From contig CBFIIU010000003.1 of the NCBI GenBank assembly GCA_965662735.1, positions 47,865-111,864 of the forward strand: 64,000 bases of DNA, in the 5' to 3' direction. Within the stretch, counting starts at the first letter, position 1; every line of letters starts with the position of its first letter. This stretch comes from JAYODZ01 sp965662735 (GTDB lineage: Bacteria; Pseudomonadota; Alphaproteobacteria; RS24). Shown piece by piece: positions 63,937 through 64,000 of this stretch. The position numbers were made by a program, and so were the translations under genes. The notes under the pieces are model-generated. The model saw nothing but the letters and a program-made list of their open reading frames with translations. It was not told where the DNA came from and ran no database searches.

Positions 63937-64000
63937 ATGAGCGCTAACCCACAGTTCAAACGAGTTCTCTTAAAGGTGTCTGGCGAAGCCCTTATGGGTG
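63937..64000 (+). CDS. pyrH: UMP kinase, N-terminus only (cut by window edge)
   Basis: The first 21 codons, MSANPQFKRVLLKVSGEALM and a following Gly, match the start of bacterial UMP kinase, including the nucleotide-binding LKVSGEAL. AGGAGG lies seven bases before the ATG. The place after rpsB-tsf is the conserved one. The rest is beyond the window. Confidence 0.93.
   Translation, partial: MSANPQFKRVLLKVSGEALMG

Noticed and set aside
1..64000. CRISPR array, prophage, insertion sequence, toxin-antitoxin or defence island
   Set aside because: No regularly spaced repeats, transposase, integrase, phage structural genes or typical toxin-antitoxin pairs were seen; gene order is housekeeping throughout.

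Overview
The window looks like a core-genome stretch of an alphaproteobacterium of moderate GC content. The evidence is gene content and order: DUF3572, DUF983 and DUF1467 genes; a pyrB followed by a dihydroorotase-like gene without metal ligands; a short type-2 ProS; a DinB with an N-terminal Cys4 motif; the block tig-clpP-clpX-lon-hup; a separate nuoA to nuoN operon followed by birA, rnj and DUF1467; and dnaE-rpsB-tsf-pyrH. A Rhodospirillales-like lineage is possible, but I cannot place it more closely by eye. I see no prophage, insertion sequence, CRISPR array, toxin-antitoxin or defence locus. The sequence is a scaffold with six N-runs, in or next to plsY, gatB, tig, clpX, lon and nuoL. 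Several apparent gene oddities are caused by these gaps.

Layout. 1-13.9 kb, mostly minus strand: dinB (cut by the left edge), a HAD-like phosphatase, DUF3572, rpmG with its terminator, a NUDIX hydrolase, DUF983, rnr, topA, dprA, plsY, the pseudo-dihydroorotase, pyrB and ruvX. 14.0-17.3 kb, plus strand: gatC-gatA-gatB, the tRNA-dependent amidotransferase. 17.3-25.1 kb: a PaaG-like crotonase and a coniferyl-aldehyde-type dehydrogenase (divergent), an RhlE-like DEAD-box helicase, parE and an Old Yellow Enzyme family oxidoreductase. 25.1-27.0 kb: a glnB-glnA nitrogen unit with a possible sigma-54 promoter. 27.0-29.5 kb: a regulatory region with inverted repeats, a thiolase-like (TLP1-type) gene and a histidine phosphatase.

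29.6-37.4 kb: tRNA-Leu, then the protein quality-control block (trigger factor, ClpP, ClpX, Lon), HU, tRNA-Val and tRNA-Asp. 37.5-51.7 kb: all fourteen complex I genes, nuoA to nuoN, tightly packed behind one recognisable promoter. 51.7-58.0 kb: birA, ribonuclease J, DUF1467, proS and the LolC/E-LolD lipoprotein-release transporter. A minus-strand structured RNA candidate lies between DUF1467 and proS. 58.2-64 kb: an unlisted 32-residue membrane peptide, dnaE, a structured leader, rpsB, tsf and the first codons of pyrH (cut by the right edge).

Most genes are housekeeping. The best leads for something undescribed are the minus-strand RNA candidate at 54560-54713, the small membrane ORF at 58208-58306, the structured rpsB leader, and the palindromes ahead of the TLP1-type gene. 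I did not find a clear new multi-gene system.
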